64,000 nucleotides of DNA from Desulfofustis sp. PB-SRB1 (GCA_016722945.1 JAEQMT010000038.1:372001-436000); one strand, 5' to 3'; counted from the first letter of the stretch, positions 36,251 to 45,963 are shown. A program made the numbers and translations. Notes: a model not told the origin generated them from the letters alone.

Positions 36251-36583
36251 TCAAAGGTTTTCATTCATACGCAGTATGTGCCGTTTAAATTCAGGCAGAT
36301 CGCGGGTTATAACCACCCATATCAGTTGCATGTCAATCCCCAGGTAATCGTGGACAAGCACGTTACGAAATGCCGATAGCGTGTCCCACATCACATCGGG
36401 GTTCTGATTTTTGAGGTCCGCTGAAAGACGCTGAGTCGTCTCGGTCATTGTGTGCAGATTTCTCAAAACAGCATCCTGGTGAAGCTGTGATTTGAGAAAC
36501 GCTTCCTTGCCGATTGCCACGGCGTTCTCAATACGCCCTATCACGTCAATGATATATCGAACATACGCTGCGTCTTTATTCAC
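36251..36583 (-). CDS. hepT: HepT-like (DUF86) toxin of a HepT/MntA system
   Basis: 110 residues, all helical, with the HEPN R-x4-6-H active site in LSAFRNVLVHDYLGID. HepT is an RNase-type toxin held in check by polyadenylylation by its partner MntA at the Tyr of the same motif (HDY, present here). It overlaps mntA by 4 bp and is translated after it. Full length for the family. Confidence 0.88.
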   Translation of the reverse strand: MNKDAAYVRYIIDVIGRIENAVAIGKEAFLKSQLHQDAVLRNLHTMTETTQRLSADLKNQNPDVMWDTLSAFRNVLVHDYLGIDMQLIWVVITRDLPEFKRHILRMNENL

Positions 36584-36876
36584 AGAGCGATTGATTCACT
36601 GATTATTTGATCGCGAAAATGTGGGTTCAAACCCGCTTCCGTAACTACATCGACCGGTCTTCCGAGAATCTGCTCAAGATCATGAATCAGTTGTGCCGGA
36701 AACCACGCGCTCACTTCCGGGCCGGTGGTTACCAGAAAATCGATGTCGCTCGCCGCCTGATCATCACCTCTGGCAACAGAACCGAATAGTCGAATTGAAG
36801 CCACCCCGTGTTTTTCAGAAACCATGAGCAGCTCCTCACGCCTGCTCAATAATACATCCAACATCGATTGCCCCAT
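36580..36876 (-). CDS. mntA: MntA-like nucleotidyltransferase antitoxin
   Basis: 98 residues of the minimal nucleotidyltransferase fold, with SIRLFGSVARGDDQAASDID giving the G-S-x9-D-x-D signature. It should AMPylate and silence the HepT toxin downstream. A start at 36864 (MLDVLL) is also possible. Upstream 36877-37160 has no gene. Confidence 0.88.
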   Translation of the reverse strand: MGQSMLDVLLSRREELLMVSEKHGVASIRLFGSVARGDDQAASDIDFLVTTGPEVSAWFPAQLIHDLEQILGRPVDVVTEAGLNPHFRDQIISESIAL

Positions 36877-37164
36877 ATCATCTTGCTCAGAAAAGTAGTG
36901 CCCGACACTCCTGAACCGCTTAACCAGTCAGTTTGATACCGGTTTGCCCAACAAGCAAGGCTTTATTGCATATCGCGGTCATTCAAAATGGCACCGGGTC
37001 TTTTGGTGTAGCGCTTTTCCCCAATTATACCATGCCGAGGTCGCTCACCCCAGACGATATTTAGAAGCCACCCGGTTGAGTCGGTCACACACTATGTCGA
37101 TATTTCCTAACATGCCCTAAAAGCTCCCGGGGTCATGCGATTACGATTAGGGATTGTAAAAATT
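36877..37164. other. intergenic region, nothing recognised
   Basis: About 290 bases between mntA and the terminator of the TRAP binding protein gene. No coding potential, repeat or RNA was recognised. It should contain the hepT/mntA promoter. Confidence 0.5.
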
Positions 37165-37199
37165 GCGTCCGGCCGCCGCCTCAGCCGGACGCGTGAATA
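37165..37199 (-). terminator. Rho-independent terminator of the TRAP binding-protein gene
   Basis: On the minus strand a 9-bp stem GCGTCCGGC/GCCGGACGC with a 10-nt loop is followed by AATTTTT. It starts about 20 bp after the stop of the TRAP protein gene. Confidence 0.85.
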
Positions 37200-37214
37200 G
37201 AAAAAAGACGGCGC

Positions 37215-38288
37215 CTACTGGTCGCCGCTGACCTCGGAGGCCTCGATATAATGAAATTCGGAGATTTTCGTCCACTCGCGGGCCATCGCCATATAACCCT
37301 TCTGCGATTCGTAGATTTTCTTAAACAGCTCATTAGTGGCGCCATATTCGGCCATCACCTCATCGGTAGCCTGCCGCATGGCTAGTAACACCGGCTCGGG
37401 AAAGCTCATTACCTTGATATCCGGATACTCAGTTTTTATCTGCGCCCATGCCCGGGCATTGGCGTCAAAGTTCTGCATGGTCATCTCCGCCGTCACCGCC
37501 TGTATGGCCGTCTTCAAGGCCGCCTGATATTCCGGGGACAGCTTATTGAACTCCTCCTTGTTTACCAGGTACTGCAGCTCCGAAGCGGGCTCGTGCCAGC
37601 CGGTATAATAATAAGGGGCAATTTTATGAAACCCCATCTTGATGTCCATCCCCGGCCCCACCCATTCCAGGGCATCGATAGCGCCGCGATCCAGCGCCGT
37701 ATACAGCTCGCCCGGGGCGATATTGGTGACATTGACGCCGAGCTTGGCAAAGACCTCACCGGCCAGACCGGGAATCCGCATTTTCAGCCCTTTGAGATCA
37801 TCGAGTGAGTTGATTTCCTTGCGAAACCAGCCCCCCATCTGCACCCCGGTGTTGCCGCCGGGAAACGAATAGACGTCGAATGTATCATAGAGTTCCTGCA
37901 TCAGCTCCAGGCCGCCGCCATAATAATACCAGGCGTACTGCTCGGTGGCGTTCATGCCAAAGGGTACGGTGGTGAAAAACACCGAGGAAACATCCTTGCC
38001 CTTCCAGTAGTAGCTGGCGGTATGGCCCAGTTCGTACTGGCCGCCCTTTACCATATCCAAAATCCCAAGCGCAGCCTTGTGCTTCTCGGCGCCATCGACC
38101 CGGATGATGAAATTGCCGTCGGTCAGCTCAGCCATCTTTTCGGCCAGCATGGGGCCGGCATTGGCCAGCGGCGTCAGGGTGGAGGTCCAGGTCATGGCCA
38201 TTTTCCAGCGTACTTTTTCCTGACTCATAGCACTGGTACCACCGCAGACAACAACAACGGAAAACATCAGGACAAGCAATCGTTTCAT
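37215..38288 (-). CDS. TRAP transporter solute-binding protein (DctP family)
   Basis: 357 residues with a signal peptide (MKRLLVLMFSVVVVCGGTSAMSQ). DctP-fold motifs: KVRWKMAMTWTSTLTPLANA, a GLKMRIPGLAGEVFAKLGVN segment with the conserved Arg that binds carboxylate, and ALEWVGPGMDIKMGFHKIA. Ligands of this subgroup are often 2-oxo acids. AGGGAG precedes the ATG. No DctQ or DctM gene is next to it and a terminator follows, so this is an orphan receptor working with permeases elsewhere. Confidence 0.9.
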   Translation of the reverse strand: MKRLLVLMFSVVVVCGGTSAMSQEKVRWKMAMTWTSTLTPLANAGPMLAEKMAELTDGNFIIRVDGAEKHKAALGILDMVKGGQYELGHTASYYWKGKDVSSVFFTTVPFGMNATEQYAWYYYGGGLELMQELYDTFDVYSFPGGNTGVQMGGWFRKEINSLDDLKGLKMRIPGLAGEVFAKLGVNVTNIAPGELYTALDRGAIDALEWVGPGMDIKMGFHKIAPYYYTGWHEPASELQYLVNKEEFNKLSPEYQAALKTAIQAVTAEMTMQNFDANARAWAQIKTEYPDIKVMSFPEPVLLAMRQATDEVMAEYGATNELFKKIYESQKGYMAMAREWTKISEFHYIEASEVSGDQ

Positions 38289-38661
38289 AATTTTCTCCCT
38301 GTCTGAGCATGTTATTCTAAATTAAAACAACGATCTAACTTGAAAACAAAGCGCACCACACCACCACAAGGGAACCCGGAAAATGAAACTTTTCGGCCAC
38401 AATCGAGGCACAAGTTACGTTTTACCGCAGGCTGACAGTCGATATTCACAGCATAAAAGTTTTTGAGCAACAATGAGGTTGAACGAAAAGACCATTTCCC
38501 AAGGTTCCCATGTATGTAATCGCTGCTGGATACCTTGGCAAGGTACGATTAAAAGACCGTGATACCAGTGATTTTCGGCAAAGTCATTGCATTTTCACAA
38601 AGATTTCGTAGTATTGCCGTTTTCACTACCGGCTCGGCACATACACTTACGGACATTTGCC
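38289..38661. other. divergent intergenic region
   Basis: About 370 bases between the divergent TRAP binding protein and citramalate synthase genes. It must contain both promoters. I cannot point to a convincing -35/-10 pair or a leader-peptide attenuator. Confidence 0.45.
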
Positions 38662-40263
38662 ATGACACCTTCCGTTGAAATCTACGATACTACCCTGCGT
38701 GACGGCACTCAGGCGGAGAATTTCAATCTCTCCGCCGAGGATAAGATCCGTATCACATTCGCACTGGACGAGCTGGGCATCGACTGCATCGAAGGCGGCT
38801 GGCCGGGGGCCAACCCAAAATCGGCGGATTACTTCAACCTTATCAAAGGAAAAACACTCCGGCACGCCCGCATCGCCGCCTTTGGCGCCACCCGCCATAT
38901 CCGTCACAAACCCCACAAAGACCCAAACCTGCAGGCGCTGATCGCCGCCGAGACACCGATCATCACCATTTTTGGCAAAAGCTGGCCGATCCATGTCACC
39001 GACGCCCTGCAGATCACCCTTGCTGAAAATCTGGGAATCATCGAGGACACCCTCAGCTACCTCAAAGAGTACGCGGATCGGTTGATTTATGACGCCGAAC
39101 ACTTCTTCGACGGCTTCAAGCACGACCAGGAATATGCCCTCACCACCCTGGAGCATGCCGTGCGCGGCGGCGCTACAACCATTGTGCTGTGCGATACCAA
39201 TGGTGGTACCCTGCCCCATGAACTGGCGCCGATTATCGAAACGGTCAAGAAGCGGCTGGCAGCAAACAACGACGCGCTAAAGCTGGGCATCCATACCCAT
39301 AACGATGCCGAATCCGCCGTCGCCAACAGCCTGATTGCGGTGGAACACGGTATTAAGCACATCCAGGGCACCATTAACGGATTCGGCGAGCGGTGCGGCA
39401 ACGCCAACCTTACCTCCATCATCCCCGCCCTGATCTTCAAGATGAAGCGGGCCTGCACCGCGGCTGATCATATCGAGCAGCTCTACAAAACCTCCCGGCT
39501 GGTCAACGAGATGGCCAACCTGCCGCACAATCGTTACCAGCCCTACGTCGGTGAATCCGCCTTTGCCCACAAGGGCGGCATTCATGTGAGCGCCGTGCAG
39601 CGCAATCCCCTGACCTATGAGCACATCGCCCCCGAACAGGTGGGCAACAACCGTCGCATCCTGGTTTCCGAGCAGTCGGGCCGCGCCAATATCCTGCACA
39701 AGGCACAAAAATGGGGTCTTACTCTCAAGCAGGACGACCCGCTGCTGGCCTCCATCATCAGTGAACTCAAGGACAAGGAAAACCAGGGGTACACTTACGA
39801 GGCGGCCGAGGCCAGCTTCGAGCTGCTCATGCGCGGCGCCCTGGGGTTGCAGCGTAAATTCTTTCGGGTTGACGGTTTTCGGGTGATGAATAACAAATAC
39901 CGGATGGATCAGCCGCCCCTCACCGAGGCTACCATCCGTCTTTACGTGGGCGGCAACGAGGTGCACACCGCGTCCATGGGCGATGGCCCGGTAAACGCCC
40001 TGGATCGCGCCATGCGCAAGGCGCTGACCAGGTTTTACCCCTGCCTTGAAGAGATGGAATTGATGGACTACAAGGTGCGGGTGCTCTCCGGCGAACACGG
40101 CACCGAGGCCAAGGTGCGGGTGCTGGTGGAGTCCGCCGACAAAGACTGCCACTGGCGCACGGTGGGGGTTTCGGTGAATATCATCGAGGCCAGCTGGCAG
40201 GCCCTGGTGGACAGCGTCAACTTCAAACTGATGAAAGAAGAACATCACGACGCCACCCGCTAG
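38662..40263 (+). CDS. cimA: (R)-citramalate synthase
   Basis: 533 residues from the ATG at 38662; the track-length frame to 38587 starts with TTG and has no similarity. DRE-TIM metallolyase signature VEIYDTTLRDGTQAENFNLS, then LGIHTHNDAESAVANSLIAV and GTINGFGERCGNANL, then the LeuA allosteric dimer domain in the last 130 residues. The length and EGGWPGANPKSADYF point to the TIGR00977 citramalate synthase rather than isopropylmalate or homocitrate synthase. It makes citramalate from pyruvate and acetyl-CoA for isoleucine. Confidence 0.92.
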   Translation: MTPSVEIYDTTLRDGTQAENFNLSAEDKIRITFALDELGIDCIEGGWPGANPKSADYFNLIKGKTLRHARIAAFGATRHIRHKPHKDPNLQALIAAETPIITIFGKSWPIHVTDALQITLAENLGIIEDTLSYLKEYADRLIYDAEHFFDGFKHDQEYALTTLEHAVRGGATTIVLCDTNGGTLPHELAPIIETVKKRLAANNDALKLGIHTHNDAESAVANSLIAVEHGIKHIQGTINGFGERCGNANLTSIIPALIFKMKRACTAADHIEQLYKTSRLVNEMANLPHNRYQPYVGESAFAHKGGIHVSAVQRNPLTYEHIAPEQVGNNRRILVSEQSGRANILHKAQKWGLTLKQDDPLLASIISELKDKENQGYTYEAAEASFELLMRGALGLQRKFFRVDGFRVMNNKYRMDQPPLTEATIRLYVGGNEVHTASMGDGPVNALDRAMRKALTRFYPCLEEMELMDYKVRVLSGEHGTEAKVRVLVESADKDCHWRTVGVSVNIIEASWQALVDSVNFKLMKEEHHDATR

Positions 40264-40279
40264 CGGCTGACATTGCCAC

Positions 40280-40417
40280 CGCTATTTTTTTCCACTACTC
40301 TTCAGCGCACTGGGCGCCGTCGTTCAATTCGCCTCAATTACCTGGCTGCTCGGCCTGCTGCTTATCCTTGGCCTGACAGGTGCACTGCTGAGCCTTTCCC
40401 TGCCCGAGATTGAATGA
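40280..40417 (+). pseudogene. C-terminal remnant of an MFS-type transporter
   Basis: One frame reads FFPLLFSALGAVVQFASITW, then LLGLLLILGLTGALLSLSLP and EIE with a stop at 40417. This is like the last two membrane helices of a major facilitator protein. No start and no preceding helices are present (an in-frame stop occurs at about 40270), so it is a leftover. Confidence 0.45.
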
Positions 40418-40615
40418 AATTACCCGGACACCTTACCCGCTGCTCCACATATAATTTTGCCGCACAGCTATCACGAAAATTCACATTTTCAAGGCTCCCG
40501 TACATGGTTGTGCCCCCGTAATAATCCGGGATTACCTGTATGCCGCATATTATTGACTTTTTAATTGATCGATGAGGTGATGAAAGTTAGGAGAAGGAGT
40601 GCTATCTTAGCTGCC

Positions 40616-41155
40616 ATGGAGACAATGCACGACAGTACCTTACAAAGACATATACATAGCTTTTTCTCGACTAGATCGCTGATCCGCCTGGCAATGCTTG
40701 CCGGGGTCTGGCTGGTGATGACCGAGGGGATTGGGGGGAGTTGGCTGGTCGGCCTGCCCGTCATCATCCTGGTGGTGATGTTTCTCTCCGATGAGCAAAC
40801 AGATGATAATCGACCATCGATTTCGATGGCTGGGGCAGCGGCCTACCTGCCATTTTTTCTCCGGCAATCGGTGCGCAGCGGTTTTGATGTCGCCCTGCGG
40901 GCCTTTCGGCCGGACATGGGACTGCAGCCGGGGTTGCTGAGCTATCCGCTGGGTCTCCCGGAAGGGCCGGCCCGCCACCTCTTCGTCAACAGCATCACCC
41001 TTATGCCGGGCACCTTGAGCGTCCTCGTGCAGGGCGATACCGTACTTGTCCATGCCCTTGACGAGCGCATGCCGGTAAGGCTCGAACTTGCCCGTCTGGA
41101 GACCCGAGTCGGCGCGGTGTTCGGAATTAAACCGGCCGTTACGGAGAGAGATTGA
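40616..41155 (+). CDS. mnhE: Mrp-type antiporter subunit E
   Basis: About 179 residues. MnhE/MrpE family: two N-terminal helices (LAMLAGVWLVMTEGIG, LVGLPVIILVVMFLS), then AAYLPFFLRQSVRSGFDVAL and SITLMPGTLSVLVQGDTVLV HAL, the conserved core. The start is uncertain: ATG 40616 or 40625, while a strong purine stretch (AGGAGAAGGAG) lies near 40590. First gene of an eight-gene antiporter operon. Confidence 0.88.
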   Translation: METMHDSTLQRHIHSFFSTRSLIRLAMLAGVWLVMTEGIGGSWLVGLPVIILVVMFLSDEQTDDNRPSISMAGAAAYLPFFLRQSVRSGFDVALRAFRPDMGLQPGLLSYPLGLPEGPARHLFVNSITLMPGTLSVLVQGDTVLVHALDERMPVRLELARLETRVGAVFGIKPAVTERD

Positions 41156-41439
41156 TGGTTGTCGGGTTCACGATAGCTGCCGGCATCCTGCTCCTTATCC
41201 TGGCAATCGGTCTTATCATCGTCTTTCGCATGGAAGATCGGGCCGACCGGATCATGGCAACCCAGTTCCTGGCCACCGTCTCGGTGGGTTGGCTTCTTCT
41301 GGCGGGACAGGTTTCGGGAAAAACCTACCTGTTTGATGCTGCCCTGCTCTTCGCCCTGCTCGCAACCCTGACCACCGTTGCGTTCGTACACTATAAAAGC
41401 GATAAAACCGAGGGAGGCGACGATGCAAACCGCACTTGA
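41155..41439 (+). CDS. mnhF: Mrp-type antiporter subunit F
   Basis: 94 residues with three hydrophobic helices; FRMEDRADRIMATQFLATVS matches the MnhF/PhaF pattern (usually RADRV.A.D). The start overlaps the mnhE stop and the end overlaps mnhG by 17 bp. Small membrane subunit needed for complex assembly. Confidence 0.85.
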   Translation: MVVGFTIAAGILLLILAIGLIIVFRMEDRADRIMATQFLATVSVGWLLLAGQVSGKTYLFDAALLFALLATLTTVAFVHYKSDKTEGGDDANRT

Positions 41440-41728
41440 CATCGCCTCCGGAACCATGCTGTGTTTCGGGATCTTCTTTTTCCTCTCAGGCATCATTGCA
41501 CTCTGGAGGTTTCCCGATACCCTGTCTCGTCTGCACGCCATTACCAAAGCCGATAATCTTGGTCTGGGCCTCATCGTGCTGGCGGTAGCCCTGCAAACGG
41601 GCTGGTCAATCATCCTGCTGAAACTGGCCGCCATATACCTGCTTGCCCTCTACGGCGCCGCCATCAACGGCTACCTGATCGCCCGGTACGCCCATCGTCA
41701 CCGGGATGTACAAGAGGAGCAGGGATGA
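41423..41728 (+). CDS. mnhG: Mrp-type antiporter subunit G
   Basis: 101 residues from the ATG at 41423 within the mnhF end. Three helices; GIIALWRFPDTLSRLHAITK ADNLG is the MnhG/PhaG signature (G.lrfPD...RlHA..k). It overlaps the next gene by 4 bp. Confidence 0.9.
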   Translation: MQTALDIASGTMLCFGIFFFLSGIIALWRFPDTLSRLHAITKADNLGLGLIVLAVALQTGWSIILLKLAAIYLLALYGAAINGYLIARYAHRHRDVQEEQG

Positions 41729-42699
41729 ACGGCGCGACGCCCAGCGATATACTGCTGTGTGGGCTCATCATGATCCTGGCGTTCGGGGCGCTCGGGGTCG
41801 CAAACCCCTTTCGCGGCGTTGTCATGTTCATCGTCTTCGGTCTGGTCATGGCACTGGCCTGGACCCGTCTGCATGCCCCCGACCTCGCCCTCGCCGAAGC
41901 AGCGCTTGGCGCCGGAGTTCTGGGCGTACTGTTTCTCGCAACCTTGCGGGGCAGGGAAACAAAACCGGAGCACATGTCCAAAGGATTGATGGTGAACGGG
42001 GTGACGGTAAGCAGCTTGCTCATGCTTGCGGTACTCGCCGCTTTCGCGGGATACGCCGGCGTCTTCAGCTCCTGGATGGTGGCGGAAGAGGGACTGCTGC
42101 TTCCCGCCTACGATTCCCTTGCCAAGAGCGGGGTGGCCAACCCCGTTACCGCCGTTATTCTCAATTACCGAGTGTATGACACCTTCCTGGAAATCGGCGT
42201 GCTCTTTCTGGTGATGCTCAGTGTGTTCGCGCTTCAAGATAAGGATACAGGGCCTGTTACTCCGCCGGGCGACACCGATTCCATACTCCGCTCCTACGCC
42301 CGGGCAATTGTCCCCCTCATGGTGCTCGCCGCGGGCTACCTGCTCTGGGCCGGCGCTTTTCGACCCGGCGGGGCCTTCCAGGCGGGAGCAATGCTCGGCG
42401 GGGCCGGCATCATGCTATACCTGTCGCGCCCCGCGATGCTGCTTGATATGCGCGGTACCATCGCCCGCTTTACGCTGGCTGCCGGCTTTTTGAGCTTCTG
42501 CGTCCTCGGAGTGGTGGTGATGCTCACCGGCCTCGACTTTCTGCAATGGCCGCCGCACCGTGCCAAATATTTCATTCTCGCTGCTGAAACAGCCTCGACC
42601 CTGTCGATCGGCTTGACGTTCACCGGCCTTTATGCCGCCATTGACCAAAGATTGATCTCGCCGTCTGTGTCGAATACGAGAGGCAAGGTTTCGTCATGA
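41725..42699 (+). CDS. mnhB: Mrp-type subunit B fused to DUF4040 (MbhD-like) domain
   Basis: 324 residues. The first 85 form a DUF4040/MbhD-like unit of three helices with LHAPDLALAEAALGAGVLGV, in MrpA part of the C-terminus. The second half is the MnhB domain with LLWAGAFRPGGAFQAGAMLG, the usual (H/R)xPGGGFQGG-like motif. This domain order is what remains of MrpA's tail joined to MrpB, as in many non-canonical Mrp and Mbh/Mbx operons. Confidence 0.85.
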   Translation: MNGATPSDILLCGLIMILAFGALGVANPFRGVVMFIVFGLVMALAWTRLHAPDLALAEAALGAGVLGVLFLATLRGRETKPEHMSKGLMVNGVTVSSLLMLAVLAAFAGYAGVFSSWMVAEEGLLLPAYDSLAKSGVANPVTAVILNYRVYDTFLEIGVLFLVMLSVFALQDKDTGPVTPPGDTDSILRSYARAIVPLMVLAAGYLLWAGAFRPGGAFQAGAMLGGAGIMLYLSRPAMLLDMRGTIARFTLAAGFLSFCVLGVVVMLTGLDFLQWPPHRAKYFILAAETASTLSIGLTFTGLYAAIDQRLISPSVSNTRGKVSS

Positions 42700-43004
42700 C
42701 CGTTAACCTGCTCTATTCGATAACCGGTTTGCTCATCTTTTTTATGGGGATTTGCGGCCTGATGTTTCATCGATCCCTGGTGCGGCAAACCCTCGCCCTC
42801 AATATCGCCGGGGCCGGAATTTTTCTTTTTCTCGTGGCCCAGGCATACAAATCAGACACCGTACCGCCGGATCCGGTTCCCCATGGCTTGGTGCTCACCG
42901 GTATCGTCATCGGCGCCAGTGCAACGGCGCTGATGCTCTTTCTCATCGGCGTACACCAATCAGTATCGAAAAGCAGCAACGATGAGGGAGAAAGAGGATC
43001 GTGA
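42696..43004 (+). CDS. mnhC: Mrp-type antiporter subunit C (NuoK-like)
   Basis: 102 residues, three helices: GLLIFFMGICGLMFHRSLVR, LALNIAGAGIFLFLVAQAYK and HGLVLTGIVIGASATALMLF. The (A/P)L.LT.IVI..A.TA motif is diagnostic for MnhC, homologous to NuoK. Overlaps both neighbours by 4 bp. Confidence 0.92.
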   Translation: MTVNLLYSITGLLIFFMGICGLMFHRSLVRQTLALNIAGAGIFLFLVAQAYKSDTVPPDPVPHGLVLTGIVIGASATALMLFLIGVHQSVSKSSNDEGERGS

Positions 43005-44467
43005 CACCGTATCTGGTGATTGCGCTCCTGGTGATACCCATCGCCGCATCATTTAGCGCTCTCTTGACAAACCACATAGTGCGGCTGGCAAGCCGCCGGC
43101 TTGCCGCGCTGACGATTTTTTGTTGCGCAAGCCTGGTTGCCTACGAGATTACTCTCTCCGGGGAAGTGGTGGATATCGTCCTGAGCGGCTGGCAAGTGCC
43201 CCTTGGCATACGGCTCCATGTGGACGGGTTAAGCGCCCTGCTCCTGGTGATGACGGGCTTCATTGCGGCGTGCATCACCTTTTTTGCAGAAGCCTATTTC
43301 GGAAAACAGGCTCAGCGAGGCCGACTGGCATTTTTCTGGCCGCTCTGGTTCCTCGCCTGGACCGCCTTGAACGGGCTGTTCGTCTCCGGCGATGCCTTCA
43401 ATCTCTACGTTACCCTGGAGATCATCAATCTCGCCGCGGTTGCCATGGTCGCCCTGCCGAGGACGGAAGAGGCCGTAAAAGCCGCTCTCGGCTACCTGGT
43501 CATTGCCTTTCTCGGTTCACTCTCCTATCTGTTTGGCGTGGCTATCCTTTACACCTCGCTGGGAACACTTGACATTCAGCTTCTCGCCCACCGGGCGGTG
43601 GCAGACGGACCCTTTATCCTGGCCGCCGTGCTCATGCTCATCGGTTTGATGATCAAGACCGCCCTGTTTCCCCTGCACTTCTGGCTCCCTCCGGCCCATG
43701 CGAGCGCACCGACGCCGGTCAGCGCACTGCTGTCCGGGCTGGTGGTGACCGCGTCGGCCTACATGATCGTTCGCTTCGGCTTCACCGTTTTCGCGCCGCT
43801 GCTGACCACCCCGGTGACCATGCTGCTTGGCCTGCTCGGGGCACTAGCCGTGGTCTGGGGGTCACTGCATGCCTTTATGCAGGAGCGGGTCAAGATGGTC
43901 ATCGCCTATTCGACCATCGCCCAGCTCGGCTATGTGTTTGTGGTGTTTCCCATCGTCACCATAAACCCTGATTCGGTCTCTCTGGTCTGGTATGGCGTAC
44001 TCTATTTCATGGTCAGCCATGCCTGTGCCAAGGCGGCGGCGTTTCTTGCCGCCGGAACGCTGAAAAAAGCTCTCGGTCACGACTCCATCGCGCACATCGG
44101 CGGCGCCGCGATCCACTGGCCGATGGTGCTCATGGCGTTCGGCCTGGCGGGGGTGAATCTTATCGGCCTGCCTCCAAGCGGCGGGTTTATCGGCAAATGG
44201 CTTATGCTGCAGGGGGCTATCAAGGCCGGGCAATGGCTCATAGTGGCGACCCTGATCGTCGGCAGTCTGCTCGCCGCCGCCTATATATTCCGGGTTCTCA
44301 GAGTCGCTCTGCGGACGCCTGAAGGACCGCCCCCCCAGGCTCAGAACATAGCGCCGCTGGCCGCGCTGGCGCTGATTCTTGCCATGGCGCCGCTGCTGCT
44401 CGGGGTGTTCTCCCAATTTCCGTTTGCTTTGCTGGCTGTCGGCAGCCCTTTTGGTGGCGCGCCATGA
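43001..44467 (+). CDS. mnhD: Mrp-type antiporter subunit D (NuoN/M-like), copy 1
   Basis: 488 residues, about 14 helices. Proton-conducting core: NGLFVSGDAFNLYVTLEIIN with the key Glu in TM5, KTALFPLHFWLPPAHASAPT PVSALLSG (the TM7 Lys and the lipid-facing HxWLPxAH motif) and VKMVIAYSTIAQLGYVF. It is one of three such subunits here. Gene overlaps are 4 bp on both sides. Confidence 0.92.
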   Translation: MTPYLVIALLVIPIAASFSALLTNHIVRLASRRLAALTIFCCASLVAYEITLSGEVVDIVLSGWQVPLGIRLHVDGLSALLLVMTGFIAACITFFAEAYFGKQAQRGRLAFFWPLWFLAWTALNGLFVSGDAFNLYVTLEIINLAAVAMVALPRTEEAVKAALGYLVIAFLGSLSYLFGVAILYTSLGTLDIQLLAHRAVADGPFILAAVLMLIGLMIKTALFPLHFWLPPAHASAPTPVSALLSGLVVTASAYMIVRFGFTVFAPLLTTPVTMLLGLLGALAVVWGSLHAFMQERVKMVIAYSTIAQLGYVFVVFPIVTINPDSVSLVWYGVLYFMVSHACAKAAAFLAAGTLKKALGHDSIAHIGGAAIHWPMVLMAFGLAGVNLIGLPPSGGFIGKWLMLQGAIKAGQWLIVATLIVGSLLAAAYIFRVLRVALRTPEGPPPQAQNIAPLAALALILAMAPLLLGVFSQFPFALLAVGSPFGGAP

Positions 44468-45963
44468 ACGGATTCGACTACTGGTTCCCGTTTATCGTTC
44501 CGCTCACCTCGATGGTTGCGGGCATCGTCATCTTCTTCCTCAAGGAAGAACAGCACCAAATGCGAACCTTTATCAATCTGGCGGTGGCGGGTATCAAGGT
44601 CATCCTGGTGCATATCATGGTGCTCGGCGTTTACCAGAACCGCTTTTACGAGTTTCGTATGACGATGTTCGGCGATGTCGATTTCGTCCTCCATGCGGAC
44701 TCGCTCTCGCTGCTCTTCGTTTCACTGTCGGCGGTACTCTGGCTGGTCACCACGGTATACGCCATCGGCTATCTGGAGGGGAGTCCGAACCGGAGCAGGT
44801 TCTTCGGTTTCTTCAGTTTCTGCGTGAGTGCTACCACCGGTATCGCTCTGGCCGGCAATCTGATTACCTTCATCATCTGGTACGAATTGCTGACCCTGTC
44901 CACCTATCCGCTTGTCATCCACCGGGGAACCGTCGATTCCCTGAAGGCAGGTCGGCTCTATCTGGCCTATACCCTGCCGGGAGGTTCGCTTATCCTCATT
45001 GGCTTTGTCTGGCTTGTCAGTCTGGCCGGCCCCGTCGAATTTGCCGAACGGGGGAGCCTCGCTCACGTCGCGGCCCAGCACGGCCCGGAGTTGACGGCAA
45101 TATTCGCACTGCTGGTGGCGGGGCTTGGCGTAAAGGCGGCAATGGTACCGCTGCACGGCTGGCTGCCAAGCGCCATGGTCGCCCCGGCCCCGGTCAGTGC
45201 CCTGCTGCATGCGGTTGCCGTGGTCAAGGCCGGGGCGTTCGGCCTGGTCAGGGTTGTGTACGATCTTTTTGGTATCGAATTGTGCGCTCGATTATCGGTG
45301 ATGCCGTTTCTGGCGGCGGCATCTACCCTGACCATCATCTACGGATCGGTACGGGCGCTGTTTCAGGACGACCTCAAGCGCCGGTTGGCATTTTCCACCG
45401 TGAGCCAGGTTTCCTATATCGCCCTCGGCATCTCCATCCTCGGCCCCATCGCAACCACCGGCGGGATCGTCCACCTGGTTCATCAGGGACTCATGAAAAT
45501 TACCCTGTTTTTCTGTGCCGGAAATTTTGCCGAAAAACTCCATATTCACCGGATCAGCGAGATGGACGGGATCGGCCGGCGCATGCCCTGGACGACAGTA
45601 GCATTCAGCCTTGCCGCCCTCGGCATGATCGGGGTCCCGCCAATGGCCGGATTCATCAGCAAATGGTACATCGGCAGCGGCGCCGTCGAGGCTCAGCAGC
45701 AGTGGGTAATCTTGGTCCTCATCACCAGCAGCGTGCTCAATGCCGGTTACTTCCTGCCGATCATCTATCGGGCCTGGTTTGCCCCGGTCGAGGGGCGAGA
45801 TGACCATCCTATTGACTGGCGACTTGGCGAGATTCACCCATTTCTGCTCTGGCCGCCCCTGATCACCTGTTTACTGGCACTGCTGGCCGGGCTCTTTGCC
45901 GGGGCGCCGGCAAGTCCGCTCTTCTGGGCCGAGGTGATCACCACAAGGGAGTACGGCTTATGA
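44464..45963 (+). CDS. proton-conducting antiporter subunit (MnhD/NuoM-like), copy 2
   Basis: 499 residues, about 14 helices. GNLITFIIWYELLTLSTYPL VIH holds the TM5 Glu, GVKAAMVPLHGWLPSAMVAP the TM7 Lys, and LKRRLAFSTVSQVSYIALGI follows. Paralogous to the genes on either side. Gene order D-D-D suggests gene duplication or a complex with three ion paths. Confidence 0.9.
   Translation: MNGFDYWFPFIVPLTSMVAGIVIFFLKEEQHQMRTFINLAVAGIKVILVHIMVLGVYQNRFYEFRMTMFGDVDFVLHADSLSLLFVSLSAVLWLVTTVYAIGYLEGSPNRSRFFGFFSFCVSATTGIALAGNLITFIIWYELLTLSTYPLVIHRGTVDSLKAGRLYLAYTLPGGSLILIGFVWLVSLAGPVEFAERGSLAHVAAQHGPELTAIFALLVAGLGVKAAMVPLHGWLPSAMVAPAPVSALLHAVAVVKAGAFGLVRVVYDLFGIELCARLSVMPFLAAASTLTIIYGSVRALFQDDLKRRLAFSTVSQVSYIALGISILGPIATTGGIVHLVHQGLMKITLFFCAGNFAEKLHIHRISEMDGIGRRMPWTTVAFSLAALGMIGVPPMAGFISKWYIGSGAVEAQQQWVILVLITSSVLNAGYFLPIIYRAWFAPVEGRDDHPIDWRLGEIHPFLLWPPLITCLLALLAGLFAGAPASPLFWAEVITTREYGL

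Noticed and set aside
38587-38661. Longer citramalate synthase from a TTG start
   Set aside because: The added 25 residues have no similarity and the ATG at 38662 begins the conserved domain.
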